From positions 71,006 to 135,005 of the forward strand of contig CALKIR010000025.1 in assembly GCA_937995985.1 (NCBI GenBank): a stretch of DNA of 64,000 bases. Direction: 5' to 3'. Below, in pieces: positions 44,339 to 53,863 of the stretch. Numbering within the stretch: the stretch's first letter is position 1; each line of letters begins with the position of its first letter. The notes below the pieces were generated by a model. That model saw only the letters and a program-made list of their open reading frames with translations. It did not search any database and had not been told where the DNA came from. Origin of the DNA: an uncultured Alcaligenaceae bacterium (lineage in GTDB: Bacteria; Pseudomonadota; Gammaproteobacteria; Burkholderiales; Burkholderiaceae_B). Made by a program: the position numbers and the translations under genes.

Positions 44339-47300
44339 TCACATCGGCCATTCATCTATCCACAGATCGATGCGAGGAAAATACAATGCTGCCCGCGCTG
44401 GGCGCCCGTCTAACGCACTCACATGACTACAGTACCGCTGTAATTGCTCGTGATGGTGTTGAATCATGCGCAGTGTAAATGACTCAATCGACTCATCAGC
44501 ATGAGGCACTGTTGTTTTGTAATCGACCACTAACCAATGATCATGCTGATCAATAGCCAGATCAATAATAGAAACCCGTCCGCGATAATCCAATAAGCTC
44601 CACTCGCGCTGTGCTTGCGCAACGGTTAATAGCCATCGTCCTCGCTGACTATGCACTGTCTTGACTAAGGCCTCAAGCACCTCTGCCACCCCTTGCTCTA
44701 AGTAGTCTTTTGAGCAGCCGGCTCGCAGTAGTTGGCGCGCCATGGCCTCAGACATGGCCTGCAAGCGCTCTGCAGACCAAGACTCTATCCCGTCCCGAGC
44801 CATGCGCTCTAACCAAGCATGGGCAACCTGCCCTACCGCAGATTCATTGTGCGCGGGCATGACCCAGTGCCATACCTGATGAGCAGTCGTTGCGCGCTTA
44901 CGTGCTGCGTTGAATTGGGCCAGTAAGTCTTTGCCGGCCCATACCTGCGGTGACAAACGCCGTATATAGTTCCCCCTGTCTAGGCTGCTCTCCTCTTGAC
45001 TTGGCACAGATGCTTTAGATGGAATCTGAGGCCTTTGAAGATGTGCCTCTATTACGGACCATAAGCGATGTAATAGCGTATTAGAGGAAGGGACTCGAGG
45101 CGCCCCTGTCTTATCATCAACGGCCAAACTGGCAATTATATGCAACTCACTGCGCGCCCGTGTTAACGCAACATAGAGCAAACGACGCGACTCATATTCC
45201 GCTCGTTTTTTCTCGCGCACCTGCAGAAACCGAGCTACATCAGCGGTATGCTGCTCTGTGGCAATGGGCCCCACAATAATACCTGTCGGCCCGACCTCAA
45301 AACTAACCAAAGGCTGCCTATCAGCACGCTCCCTTTTATCTAAACCATACAAAATGACAGACTCAAACTCTAACCCCTTAGACTTATGAATAGTCATTAT
45401 TTCTACTGCTGGACGCACATGACTAGGAGCAGCATACAAAGCATCAACCTGAGCCTCTAACTGTTTCAAATTTAAGTCCCCATAAGGAGCAATGTCATCT
45501 AATAATCTCAATACCTGCTCCACATCCTCTTGGTCTGTAGGCTCATGATAAATACCGGCACCTCCCAACTGTATCCAACATCTCTGCACCCAAGAAGCAA
45601 AGGTATCAGAACCATTAGCATTAGGATGTTGCGCTAATCCTGAAGCCAACCAGAGTAACCGCTCATACTCAGCAGTAGAAAAATGGGCCTGTTTTTCTGG
45701 TAATTGCTCTAAAAGCTCCGGAATAGGGGTCCTGCTATCCCCTAAGCGGCATAAGGTGTGCAAACTATTAAGCGTCACACCACACAAAGGGGAGCGCAAT
45801 AATGATAGCCAGGCCATCCTATCCCCAGGGTGGGTCAGAGCGCGAACTAATTGGATAAGATCTTGCACTGCTGGACGAGTACTTAAAGGATCAAGCTCAA
45901 CGGCTCGACAAGGCACTCCTGCGACCGTTAAGGCCCGCACCAACCCAGCAAGATGATTGCGACTGCGCACCAAAATCCCTACCGGACTTTTGCGCTCCCC
46001 ATATTGGCTTAATGCCTGGCGACACAGCTCAATTACTCGTTGCTGTGCGCGCTGCTGTTGATACTCCTCCTCTTCGGGGTCCTCTCCTCTGCGCCAAATA
46101 TCATGTATCTGAACCTTATTACCACTGCCAGAATGAAATGGCTGCGCAGCATTAAAGGCCACGGCTCCAAACTCACTATTGTTTTCATGTGCAAGCAAAC
46201 TAGGACCTGCTTTATTCACCCACTCTACCAGGGATGGGTGAGAGCGAAAATTTTCCTTGAGTTGCAGCACCTCTAAAGGTACGGGACCCAGGCACTGCCG
46301 CTCTTTGATATCTAAAAACAAACCCACCTCAGCCTTGCGAAAGCGATAAATGGACTGCATGGGATCACCCACTAAGAATACGGTTCGTCCATCATCAGGC
46401 TGCCAACCAGAAACAATGCGCTCAAGAATTTGCATTTGCAATTGACTGGTATCTTGAAACTCGTCTACCAATAAATGCTGCACATTTCTATCAAGACGCA
46501 ATAATAATTCCGTAGGATCATCTGCTTGCCCCAAGGCAGTGAGTGCCCGTTGCTCGATTTCATTAAAATCAACTGCTCGTTGCTCTGCAAATATGACCCA
46601 CAAATAAGCAGCCGCCTGACGTAACACTTGAATCAGATGACCTAGGAGAGCACCTTGCTCATCTGTGTACCCACGCGGATAGCCCTGCAGCTCTGCTAAC
46701 AAAGGCACCCATGAAGCAGACGGCTCTTGAGCTGTGAGCCAAGCGACTAATTGTTCTTTTTCTGCTGTTTTAGGAGCAAACCCATGGTTTTTATTAATTC
46801 CTCGAGGCTGTCGCAACCGCCCCTCTCTAGTTAATAAAAATTGACCTAAAGCCTGCCAACGTTCTAACTCATCTGCAACACAGCCCAAGGGCTCGCCCTG
46901 CCAATCATGTAATGCAACAAATGCGCACTCTTTACCTTCTGCCAACACATTTTCACAAGCAAAACGTACCAAAGGTGCGAGCTCAGTAGCCCACCCCAAT
47001 GGCATGGCAGCCGATACCTTCTCTAAATCACGCTTAATCAGGTCATGTAAATTGTGTTCCAACTGTTTCACATCGGCAGAATCTACTAATAGAGGCAACC
47101 ATTGCTCCCGCTTTTTAAGCATTTCTACAATTAACTGCTCTGCCCGCTGAAAAGACATATTTAAATGCCTCAATACCTGCCCAACGGCATTATCAGGGGT
47201 GGCCTGTAATAAAGTTTGCAGCGCTGCTTGTTGATAGAGCTCATCGGCATCCTCCGCAATGCCCGGCACCCCTCCTAACCCACTTGACCAGGGCATGGCC

Positions 47301-47686
47301 TGCACCAAATGAGCACATAAAGAATTAATGGTGCGTATGGCTAACCGTGCAGGATAATTTAATAAATCCCAACCCTGCTCTTGATCCCGCTTTAAAGCAG
47401 CACGCGCCAATACCCAGCTTTTGTATAAATGCGCTTCCTCAGGAGGATCCTGGCGTCCCGCAGCAAGCTTTTCTAGGACTCGTTGGTGCATTTCTGCGGC
47501 GGCTTTACGCGTAAAAGTAACAGCCACTATCTCTTCAGGCTTACGTACAATTGCCAACAAAGCCAATATCCGGTCAGTGAGCAATTCTGTTTTTCCTGAG
47601 CCTGCTGGCGCCTCGACCAAAAAGGAATGGGTTACTGAAATCGCTCGCTCACGAACCCGCTCATCACTCGGTCGTCTACTGCTCAT
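44339..47686 (-). CDS. UvrD-like helicase with C-terminal nuclease (AddA-like)
   Basis: This 1115-residue protein resembles the helicase-nuclease subunit AddA of bacterial double-strand break repair. UvrD motifs are Walker A VEAPAGSGKTELLTDR, motif Ia VTFTRKAAAEM, motif II HLLVDEFQDTSQLQ, motif III FLVGDPMQSIYRFRKAE, motif V TIHKSKGLEFESVILYGLD and motif VI RRLLYVALTRARSELH. The last 130 residues hold a PD-(D/E)XK nuclease core with IDLAIDQ and VVDYKTT. The ATG at 47686 has GGGGAG six bases upstream and overlaps the partner gene by 11 bases. Confidence 0.92.
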   Translation of the reverse strand: MSSRRPSDERVRERAISVTHSFLVEAPAGSGKTELLTDRILALLAIVRKPEEIVAVTFTRKAAAEMHQRVLEKLAAGRQDPPEEAHLYKSWVLARAALKRDQEQGWDLLNYPARLAIRTINSLCAHLVQAMPWSSGLGGVPGIAEDADELYQQAALQTLLQATPDNAVGQVLRHLNMSFQRAEQLIVEMLKKREQWLPLLVDSADVKQLEHNLHDLIKRDLEKVSAAMPLGWATELAPLVRFACENVLAEGKECAFVALHDWQGEPLGCVADELERWQALGQFLLTREGRLRQPRGINKNHGFAPKTAEKEQLVAWLTAQEPSASWVPLLAELQGYPRGYTDEQGALLGHLIQVLRQAAAYLWVIFAEQRAVDFNEIEQRALTALGQADDPTELLLRLDRNVQHLLVDEFQDTSQLQMQILERIVSGWQPDDGRTVFLVGDPMQSIYRFRKAEVGLFLDIKERQCLGPVPLEVLQLKENFRSHPSLVEWVNKAGPSLLAHENNSEFGAVAFNAAQPFHSGSGNKVQIHDIWRRGEDPEEEEYQQQRAQQRVIELCRQALSQYGERKSPVGILVRSRNHLAGLVRALTVAGVPCRAVELDPLSTRPAVQDLIQLVRALTHPGDRMAWLSLLRSPLCGVTLNSLHTLCRLGDSRTPIPELLEQLPEKQAHFSTAEYERLLWLASGLAQHPNANGSDTFASWVQRCWIQLGGAGIYHEPTDQEDVEQVLRLLDDIAPYGDLNLKQLEAQVDALYAAPSHVRPAVEIMTIHKSKGLEFESVILYGLDKRERADRQPLVSFEVGPTGIIVGPIATEQHTADVARFLQVREKKRAEYESRRLLYVALTRARSELHIIASLAVDDKTGAPRVPSSNTLLHRLWSVIEAHLQRPQIPSKASVPSQEESSLDRGNYIRRLSPQVWAGKDLLAQFNAARKRATTAHQVWHWVMPAHNESAVGQVAHAWLERMARDGIESWSAERLQAMSEAMARQLLRAGCSKDYLEQGVAEVLEALVKTVHSQRGRWLLTVAQAQREWSLLDYRGRVSIIDLAIDQHDHWLVVDYKTTVPHADESIESFTLRMIQHHHEQLQRYCSHVSALDGRPARAALYFPRIDLWIDEWPM

Positions 47687-50330
47687 AATATTCTCCCCGT
47701 TTGGTAATGCGTAAAAAAGGCAACGCATCGCAGTGCTCATAATCTTTAGGATCATGAATGATATTGTGTGCTGCCCCTGCTAGTAATTGCTGCCCCAACT
47801 GCTCTATATACTGTTGCCACTGGGCCAACTGAGCATCCCAATCCAAGGTATCATGCGCATACTCCTTGAAGCCGTGCTCTGCTACTTGCTCACCAATACC
47901 ATCAAAACCCACCTTATCGGCACTGACTTTGGCAATTGCTAGCCCAGCCACTGTTCGTTGCTGCGCCTGTAATAAACTGGCATATAAAGGTAATTGCAGC
48001 TCAATGGGCTGCGGACGCAGCCACTCATTCACAGGTAATTTAGCAGAGCGACTGCTTTTATAGTCAATCAGCAATAGGCGGCCATCTGCCAATTCATCAA
48101 TGCGATCAATACGCAAATTCAGCACCAACTCACCAATATGAAACTGCGCCTGCTGCTCGGCAGCAACACAATGAAAAGACTCATTACGCTGCGCCTCAAC
48201 ATGCATCCACTGCCACACTACTTGCTGCGTCCAGTGACCTATAAGATCCTGAATCGCACTAGGAAAGCCTGATAGCAATTCTAGTTTTAGTTGTTCAATA
48301 ATGGCCGCAAGAGTTCGTTCGGCATAAGGACTTGCCAACCACTGTTGCACCCCCTTTAAACTTGGCTCGGGCAAGGTACGCCAAAGCTGCTCCAACGCAC
48401 GATGAATCACACTACCAAGCACATGACTGCGACTAATACTGGCATAATCAACCAGCTTTTGAGCCTGCAAGCGAAAGCGCACAAAAGCCCATTGTTGGTT
48501 GCGGGCAAAAATCTCTAGCAATGAGGCCCCCCCGTGCAACGGCTCTTGCTGCAACTGTACTGCTGGGGCCTGCTTATCCTCAATCTGCTCAAGAGCAAAC
48601 GGCATAAGCGTCTGTGCACTTACACAACGAGACTGTATGACACAATCACTGATTAGAGGGCTAGGACGTAAAGCCTCTTCACCGTCAAACATTGGAGCAC
48701 TCAACCAAATTTGCGGTGCACTACACAATAATTGCTCAAAACTAATTTTTGCCCACTCAAACTCTCGCTCTGGAGTAGAACGTGGTGCGTGATGACGTGC
48801 TAAAGCACTAAAAGGAATAAAAGGATTGGGCTTGGGTGCCGCAGGAAATACCTGATCAGTAAGCCCTAATACCCATACGGCATCCCAGCGCCCCCCTTCA
48901 GCTTCGAGCATACCCAACACATCTAAACGCGCCTCAGGATCACGTTCTGGCTGAAACAGAACCTCTTGGCATAACCGCTTAAAAACATGCACAGCATGGG
49001 CAAAACTCATCTCCCCCAACGCTAAGCCATACTGAGCACATTGCAAAAAACGCTCTTCAAAGGCCTGTAACACCTGATAGGTCACACTATCGATATATTT
49101 CTGTCCCGGCAGCCCCAATGTAGCCAACCATTGACGCATGCGCCCAACCCATCCATCGGCAGTATCTAATTTAGGCGCTGCTTTGATCTGTGCCCACACC
49201 TCTTGCCACCGCTCAAAAAATGCTGGCGCATGCTGGGCCAATGCCTGTTGCCAGTCACGCAAACTAAGCTCCATCACTTCAGTTTGCCGCCAATGCACAT
49301 CCAAACGCGGACCAACCCAACCCAAGGGTCCTGCAGGGCCACTTAATAAAGCAGGACCCAGTAATTCAGGCGCCACCATCGGCTGCTCAGGATGATACCG
49401 CCAAGCCTGCTGCCATACTTTGAGCACCTCTAACCAAGCTAACAGCTGCCGTACCTGAGGCCATTCACTCAAAGGACGCCCCACAGCCATATTCCAGCGC
49501 CCATCAAAATAATGATCCAACACTCGGCGTGCAAATGGCGCATATTTTTCTAACTCTACCGCTACAATGGCATAACGCCCATGAGGATTTTGAGTAAGTT
49601 GTTCTTGGGCCCACTGAGCTGCTAAACGCCATTCATGTTCTGCAGACTCTGCCTGCACTTGCCATTTTTCTTGGGCGGGAACAGCAGACCAAGACAATAT
49701 ATATTGACGCACTCCATAATGAGACAAAATCTGTTGCAAACGCTTCAAACGAGGTGAAAACTCATGAAAACCCACCCAAACGATATGTTGCGCTGTACAA
49801 GACATAACCCCCTGTTTCAAGGCAGCAATTATTCTGTTCATGCTGCGATTATCATCATCTAAGTCATGCTGCTGCAAATACTCCTCATAAGCTTGGCGCC
49901 AGACTAAAAAACGCTCGTGATCTAAGTTTTGCTCCAAATCTTGAACAGAAATCTCCCATTCATCTAATAAACGATCCGCCTCATACGCCAACTTAGCCGC
50001 CTGCACACTATCAATAAGCGGGCTTTCATCCGCATCGCAACGACGGATTACCTCCTCCCAGACCTGTACTGAGCTAAAATTATCAAGTACATAAGCAGCA
50101 GGCATCTGTTGGGCATTAATAATCAAATCCTCTTCACACCGACGCCACCAAGCGCTAAGAGGCAACACCTCTGCTATTGCCATAGCTTGCTGATCCGCTT
50201 TGAGATGCTGCTGAAAGAAACTCAGTACGCGTCGTGCAAAACGATTATTAACTGTTATGATTTGAGTGGTTTCTGGCGGTAACTCAAGTAGTGCATCATG
50301 ATTGATGCGCGCTAATGATACTGCTGTCAC
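47676..50330 (-). CDS. PD-(D/E)XK nuclease family protein, AddB-like partner
   Basis: This 884-residue protein belongs to the group annotated as probable DNA repair protein that pairs with the helicase next door. The N-terminal two thirds look like an inactivated helicase fold (ITVNNRFARRVLSFF at the place of Walker A, WVLGLTDQVFPAAPKPN later), as in AddB. The C-terminal 250 residues carry the nuclease core: GSVIHRALEQLW, LNLRIDRIDELADGRLLLIDYKS with the D and D-x-K residues. I do not see the clear four-cysteine iron-sulfur pattern of AddB. It diverges from the ModE-like gene. Confidence 0.87.
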   Translation of the reverse strand: MTAVSLARINHDALLELPPETTQIITVNNRFARRVLSFFQQHLKADQQAMAIAEVLPLSAWWRRCEEDLIINAQQMPAAYVLDNFSSVQVWEEVIRRCDADESPLIDSVQAAKLAYEADRLLDEWEISVQDLEQNLDHERFLVWRQAYEEYLQQHDLDDDNRSMNRIIAALKQGVMSCTAQHIVWVGFHEFSPRLKRLQQILSHYGVRQYILSWSAVPAQEKWQVQAESAEHEWRLAAQWAQEQLTQNPHGRYAIVAVELEKYAPFARRVLDHYFDGRWNMAVGRPLSEWPQVRQLLAWLEVLKVWQQAWRYHPEQPMVAPELLGPALLSGPAGPLGWVGPRLDVHWRQTEVMELSLRDWQQALAQHAPAFFERWQEVWAQIKAAPKLDTADGWVGRMRQWLATLGLPGQKYIDSVTYQVLQAFEERFLQCAQYGLALGEMSFAHAVHVFKRLCQEVLFQPERDPEARLDVLGMLEAEGGRWDAVWVLGLTDQVFPAAPKPNPFIPFSALARHHAPRSTPEREFEWAKISFEQLLCSAPQIWLSAPMFDGEEALRPSPLISDCVIQSRCVSAQTLMPFALEQIEDKQAPAVQLQQEPLHGGASLLEIFARNQQWAFVRFRLQAQKLVDYASISRSHVLGSVIHRALEQLWRTLPEPSLKGVQQWLASPYAERTLAAIIEQLKLELLSGFPSAIQDLIGHWTQQVVWQWMHVEAQRNESFHCVAAEQQAQFHIGELVLNLRIDRIDELADGRLLLIDYKSSRSAKLPVNEWLRPQPIELQLPLYASLLQAQQRTVAGLAIAKVSADKVGFDGIGEQVAEHGFKEYAHDTLDWDAQLAQWQQYIEQLGQQLLAGAAHNIIHDPKDYEHCDALPFLRITKRGEYYEQ

Positions 50331-50355
50331 AACTCCTCCTCACGCTTGATCATCT

Positions 50356-51171
50356 ATGTCAGAATCTTTACCACCCATTGAACTAGCTGGATCCATTTGG
50401 TTTCATACGGGCTCTACCAATTGGGGCAACCCAAGACGGATGGCCTTACTTGCAGCCATTCAAGAACATGGCTCTATAGCTGCTGCAGCCCGGCATATTA
50501 ACCTCAGCTATAAAGCAGCTTGGGATGCGGTCCATACAATTAATAGCCTAACCCCTGAGCCCCTCATTATATGCGCCGCAGGCGGAGCCCGGGGCGGTGG
50601 TGCCCACCTGAGTCCTAAGGCATTAGAAATATTAGCCCTATATCAACATATGCAACACCTGCATGAACAGTTTTTGCACCACTTGGCTCAACTGCAACCC
50701 GGACACCAAGACACGCTGGAGCTCTTACATAAAATGCTGCTTCATACCTCTGCCCGTAACACCTTCACTGGCACCATTCAAGCTATAGAAGAAGATGCGA
50801 TTCATGCGCTCATTAGTCTGGATATTGGTCTGTCTGAACCAATCCATGCCGCCATTACACAAGAGAGTCGCCAGCAGCTGCAGCTAGAGCGCGGACAGGA
50901 AGCCCTCGCTTTTATCAAAGCCACCGCCATAGAACTATCCCCTCATCAACCCAGCGTCCATCCTATGAAGAGCAGTTTTTTGGCCCACCTCCAAGATACC
51001 CAAAGCAGTCCACGCTATACCCAAGCACGCTTAGCACTTAATAAAGTCCTCACACTCACTGCCATCTTGCCTAAAGAAGAGAGTCAAAACTGGCCTCGGC
51101 CCTGGCCCCAGCATCTTTGGGTGAGCATCAATGCGCAACATGTTTTAATTGGCCGCTCAGGGCTGCAATGA
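50356..51171 (+). CDS. ModE-type molybdate-responsive regulator
   Basis: This 271-residue regulator has the N-terminal ModE winged helix: MALLAAIQEHGSIAAAARHINLSYKAAWDAV and GGARGGGAHLSPKALEIL. A TOBE (molbindin) domain follows, with SARNTFTGTIQAIEEDAIHALISLD. A second, weaker one follows near residues 195-265. Such proteins sense molybdate and repress modABC. No molybdate transport or cofactor gene is in the window, so its targets are elsewhere or its effector differs. Confidence 0.87.
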   Translation: MSESLPPIELAGSIWFHTGSTNWGNPRRMALLAAIQEHGSIAAAARHINLSYKAAWDAVHTINSLTPEPLIICAAGGARGGGAHLSPKALEILALYQHMQHLHEQFLHHLAQLQPGHQDTLELLHKMLLHTSARNTFTGTIQAIEEDAIHALISLDIGLSEPIHAAITQESRQQLQLERGQEALAFIKATAIELSPHQPSVHPMKSSFLAHLQDTQSSPRYTQARLALNKVLTLTAILPKEESQNWPRPWPQHLWVSINAQHVLIGRSGLQ

Positions 51172-51365
51172 ACAGCATTCCCCATCCACATAGCCTATAG
51201 CTGTCCATATAATGAGAAACCAAGGAGCAAATAAAGCCTACGCCCCTCATACTGAAAGCTCAAGCATCCACTAACTGTCGCCCCTTTGAATACGCATCGG
51301 CGCGACAATGAATAACAATATAGTTTGATATCACAGCTTGATACTGAGACTGAGGCCTCATAACT

Positions 51366-52271
51366 ATGATGTCCGCACCTAAAGATGAAGTAATTATTGA
51401 TGCATTTGTGCAAGCACTGTGGCTCGAGGAGGGACTCGCCCAAAATACGCTTGCAGCCTATCGTAGCGACCTACAATTACTCTCCTACTGGCTGGCCGAA
51501 CAACGTGGCAGTCAGCTGCTTACCGCTCGGTCCGAGTGGCTTCAAGAGTGGCTCAGCGATCCCAAACTCGCCCCACGTGCCAGCACAGTCAATAGACGCC
51601 TTGCGAGTATCAGAAAGTTTTATCAATGGGCTGCACGCGAGCACTATGCCCCCGATGGCCTAACTGATCATCTCTATGCAGCCAAGAGTAGCCCGCGCCT
51701 CCCGCATAGTATTAGCCTAGAGCAAGTAGAGGCACTGCTCAATACCCCAGCAGTCCACACCACTCAAGGGGCTCGAGATAAAGCAATGCTTGAAACTCTT
51801 TATGCTACCGGCTTACGGGTCAGTGAACTGATTGCCATTCAGCTTCACCACTGTAACTTTGATGCCGGAGTCATTCATATTGAGCAGGGCAAAGGAGGCA
51901 AAGATCGCCTTGTCCCATTAGGAGAGCATGCCCAACAAAGCATTGCCTATTATTTACAGCATGCACGCCCACAATTACTAAGACAAACACACAGCCCTTA
52001 TCTGTTTGTGACACGCTTAGGGCGCAGTATGAGCCGCCAAGCATTTTGGCAATTAGTGAAAAAATACGCCCTTCAAGCTGGCATCCAAGAACCGATCTCG
52101 CCGCATACATTGCGCCATGCCTTTGCAACCCACCTGCTCGAACATGGGGCCGACTTAAGAGCCGTGCAATTACTACTTGGCCATGCAGATATTTCAACTA
52201 CTCAGATTTATACGCACGTCGCCCAGCATCGCCTCCAAGCCATTCATCAACATCACCACCCACGCGCTTAA
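51366..52271 (+). CDS. xerD: Tyrosine recombinase XerD
   Basis: XerD, with XerC, resolves chromosome dimers at dif. The 301-residue protein has a SAM-like N-terminal domain (LAQNTLAAYRSDLQLLSYWL) and a catalytic domain with the arginine in ATGLRVSELI, the HTLRHAFATHLL box, LLLGHADISTTQIYTHV with the histidine and the nucleophile tyrosine. Length and SPRLP linker match XerD better than XerC. Two adjacent ATG codons could start it. Confidence 0.93.
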   Translation: MMSAPKDEVIIDAFVQALWLEEGLAQNTLAAYRSDLQLLSYWLAEQRGSQLLTARSEWLQEWLSDPKLAPRASTVNRRLASIRKFYQWAAREHYAPDGLTDHLYAAKSSPRLPHSISLEQVEALLNTPAVHTTQGARDKAMLETLYATGLRVSELIAIQLHHCNFDAGVIHIEQGKGGKDRLVPLGEHAQQSIAYYLQHARPQLLRQTHSPYLFVTRLGRSMSRQAFWQLVKKYALQAGIQEPISPHTLRHAFATHLLEHGADLRAVQLLLGHADISTTQIYTHVAQHRLQAIHQHHHPRA

Positions 52272-52276
52272 TAATT

Positions 52277-53176
52277 ATGTTGCATACCTTTGGTTTAATT
52301 CTGCCCGATGTTTTATTAGTCCTCATCGGTTGGCTGCTCTTTCGCACCCAATGGCTCTCTAGAGAGTTTTTTAACCACACAGAAAAACTCGTTTATTATA
52401 TTTTCTTTCCTGCTTTATTATTTTATTCAGTTACTCAAAACCCACTTAGCCTACAACAAATTACCACTCTAGGACTGGCCTCTTGGTTATTGGTATTAGG
52501 CGGCATCGCGGTATCATTTCTCGCATTTCCTATTTTGCGCCCTGCTGACCATAAATACCACTCTATTGCACAATGCTGCTATCGCTTTAATACCTATATT
52601 GCTTTATCTATTTCCATGGCTGTAGGCAGTCACGCAGGGCTTGGCATCATGGCTATTTATGTAGCCTTAACCGTACCTGTAGTAAATTTTGCCGCTGTCT
52701 ATACCCTTGCTCAAAATAATCAAAGCCGCGTCTTATCAGCCGTACTTAAAAACCCCCTCATTATTTCTACCCTTGCAGGCTTTGCTTGGAATACCACAGG
52801 CATTGAATTGGCTGCCCCCATCAATACAACATTAAGCCGTCTGGGCGCAAGTGCCTTACCTTTAGGTCTCATCTGTGTAGGCGCATCCTTGTCTTTACAA
52901 GCGATTCATGGTGCTAAAATACTGATTAGCTGGGTCACAGCCACCCGCTTATTAGTCATGCCCATACTTGCGCTACTCATTAATCTATGGCTGCCCTTGG
53001 CTCCATTAGAAAAGCAAATGCTATTGCTTTTTGCTTGCGTTCCGCCTGCTACAGCGAGCTACGTGCTAGCCGTGCGCATGGGCGGTGACGGTCAACTGGT
53101 AGCGCTTACCTTATCCATAAGCACTGTCCTGGCTGCCTTGACCCTGCCTTTATGGATGATGATCAATTACCTATAA
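52277..53176 (+). CDS. AEC family transporter (auxin efflux carrier fold)
   Basis: This 299-residue membrane protein has ten hydrophobic segments in two halves, with FNTYIALSISMAVGSHAGLGIMAIY in the first and PPATASYVLAVRMGGDGQLVA in the second, typical of AEC transporters for malonate, malate and similar acids. I chose the ATG at 52277, five bases after xerD; the longer frame overlaps xerD. Substrate is unknown. tsaE follows 23 bases later. Confidence 0.88.
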   Translation: MLHTFGLILPDVLLVLIGWLLFRTQWLSREFFNHTEKLVYYIFFPALLFYSVTQNPLSLQQITTLGLASWLLVLGGIAVSFLAFPILRPADHKYHSIAQCCYRFNTYIALSISMAVGSHAGLGIMAIYVALTVPVVNFAAVYTLAQNNQSRVLSAVLKNPLIISTLAGFAWNTTGIELAAPINTTLSRLGASALPLGLICVGASLSLQAIHGAKILISWVTATRLLVMPILALLINLWLPLAPLEKQMLLLFACVPPATASYVLAVRMGGDGQLVALTLSISTVLAALTLPLWMMINYL

Positions 53177-53199
53177 GGTCTTTGCAGGAGCCCAACTTT

Positions 53200-53673
53200 A
53201 TGCCGCATACCATTTATCTTGAGGACGAATCAGCCACTGCTGCTTTTGCACAGCAATTAGCTCCTTATTTACAGCACCCTCCTCATAGCGGCGGGCGATT
53301 GTATCTGCACGGTGATTTGGGTGCCGGAAAAACCTCCTTTGTACGGGCCTTACTGCGCGCTCTAGGCGTAACTGGGCGTATTAAAAGCCCAAGTTATGCC
53401 TTAGCCGAGCATTATGCCCTGCCCGCACAAAATGCGTATCATTTGGACTTTTATCGTTTTGATGACCCGCGCGAATGGCTCGATGCAGGATTTAGAGAGA
53501 TCGTGACAGAGCCCAATGCCATTGTGCTGATTGAATGGCCAGAAAAAGCTCAAGACCTGTTGCCTGATCCTGACTTAAGCCTATATTTACAGTATCAAAG
53601 TCTTGGACGCAGCTTACATATACACCCTCATAGTACAAAAGCCAAACAATGGATAAAGGCACTTGAACTTTGA
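53200..53673 (+). CDS. tsaE: tRNA threonylcarbamoyladenosine biosynthesis ATPase TsaE
   Basis: TsaE is the ATPase of the TsaBDE complex that makes t6A37 in tRNA. The 157-residue protein has Walker A LHGDLGAGKTSFVRALL, SPSYALAEHY, YHLDFYRFDD and VLIEWPEKA, the typical order. The ATG at 53200 has GCAGGAG nine bases upstream and gives the usual length. amiC follows, as in E. coli and many proteobacteria. Confidence 0.95.
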   Translation: MPHTIYLEDESATAAFAQQLAPYLQHPPHSGGRLYLHGDLGAGKTSFVRALLRALGVTGRIKSPSYALAEHYALPAQNAYHLDFYRFDDPREWLDAGFREIVTEPNAIVLIEWPEKAQDLLPDPDLSLYLQYQSLGRSLHIHPHSTKAKQWIKALEL

Positions 53674-53758
53674 AAGCCTACCCTGAACGATCCGCCCTCA
53701 TGCGCAGAAGTTTAGCTTTTATTCACTTTGATACATTCCACTTAAGCAACGAACAAGC

Positions 53759-53764
53759 TATAAT
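53759..53764 (+). promoter_or_regulatory. -10 element of a probable amiC promoter
   Basis: A perfect TATAAT lies in the 190-base gap between tsaE and amiC, 99 bases before the amiC start. The -35 is weak. A small repeat TCTAG-AAA-CTAGA (53768-53780) sits at the expected start of transcription. Confidence 0.45.
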
Positions 53765-53863
53765 ATTTCTAGAAACTAGAGCTACTGCATTGATAATAAA
53801 GGAACTTAACTGTCCTAATGCTCCCATTCAAGCCTCTCTGACACGCTCATTAAAGGGATTACC

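Noticed and set aside
51366..52271. The tyrosine recombinase as a phage or island integrase
   Set aside because: Length, motifs and housekeeping neighbours fit XerD, and no mobile genes or att-like repeats are nearby.
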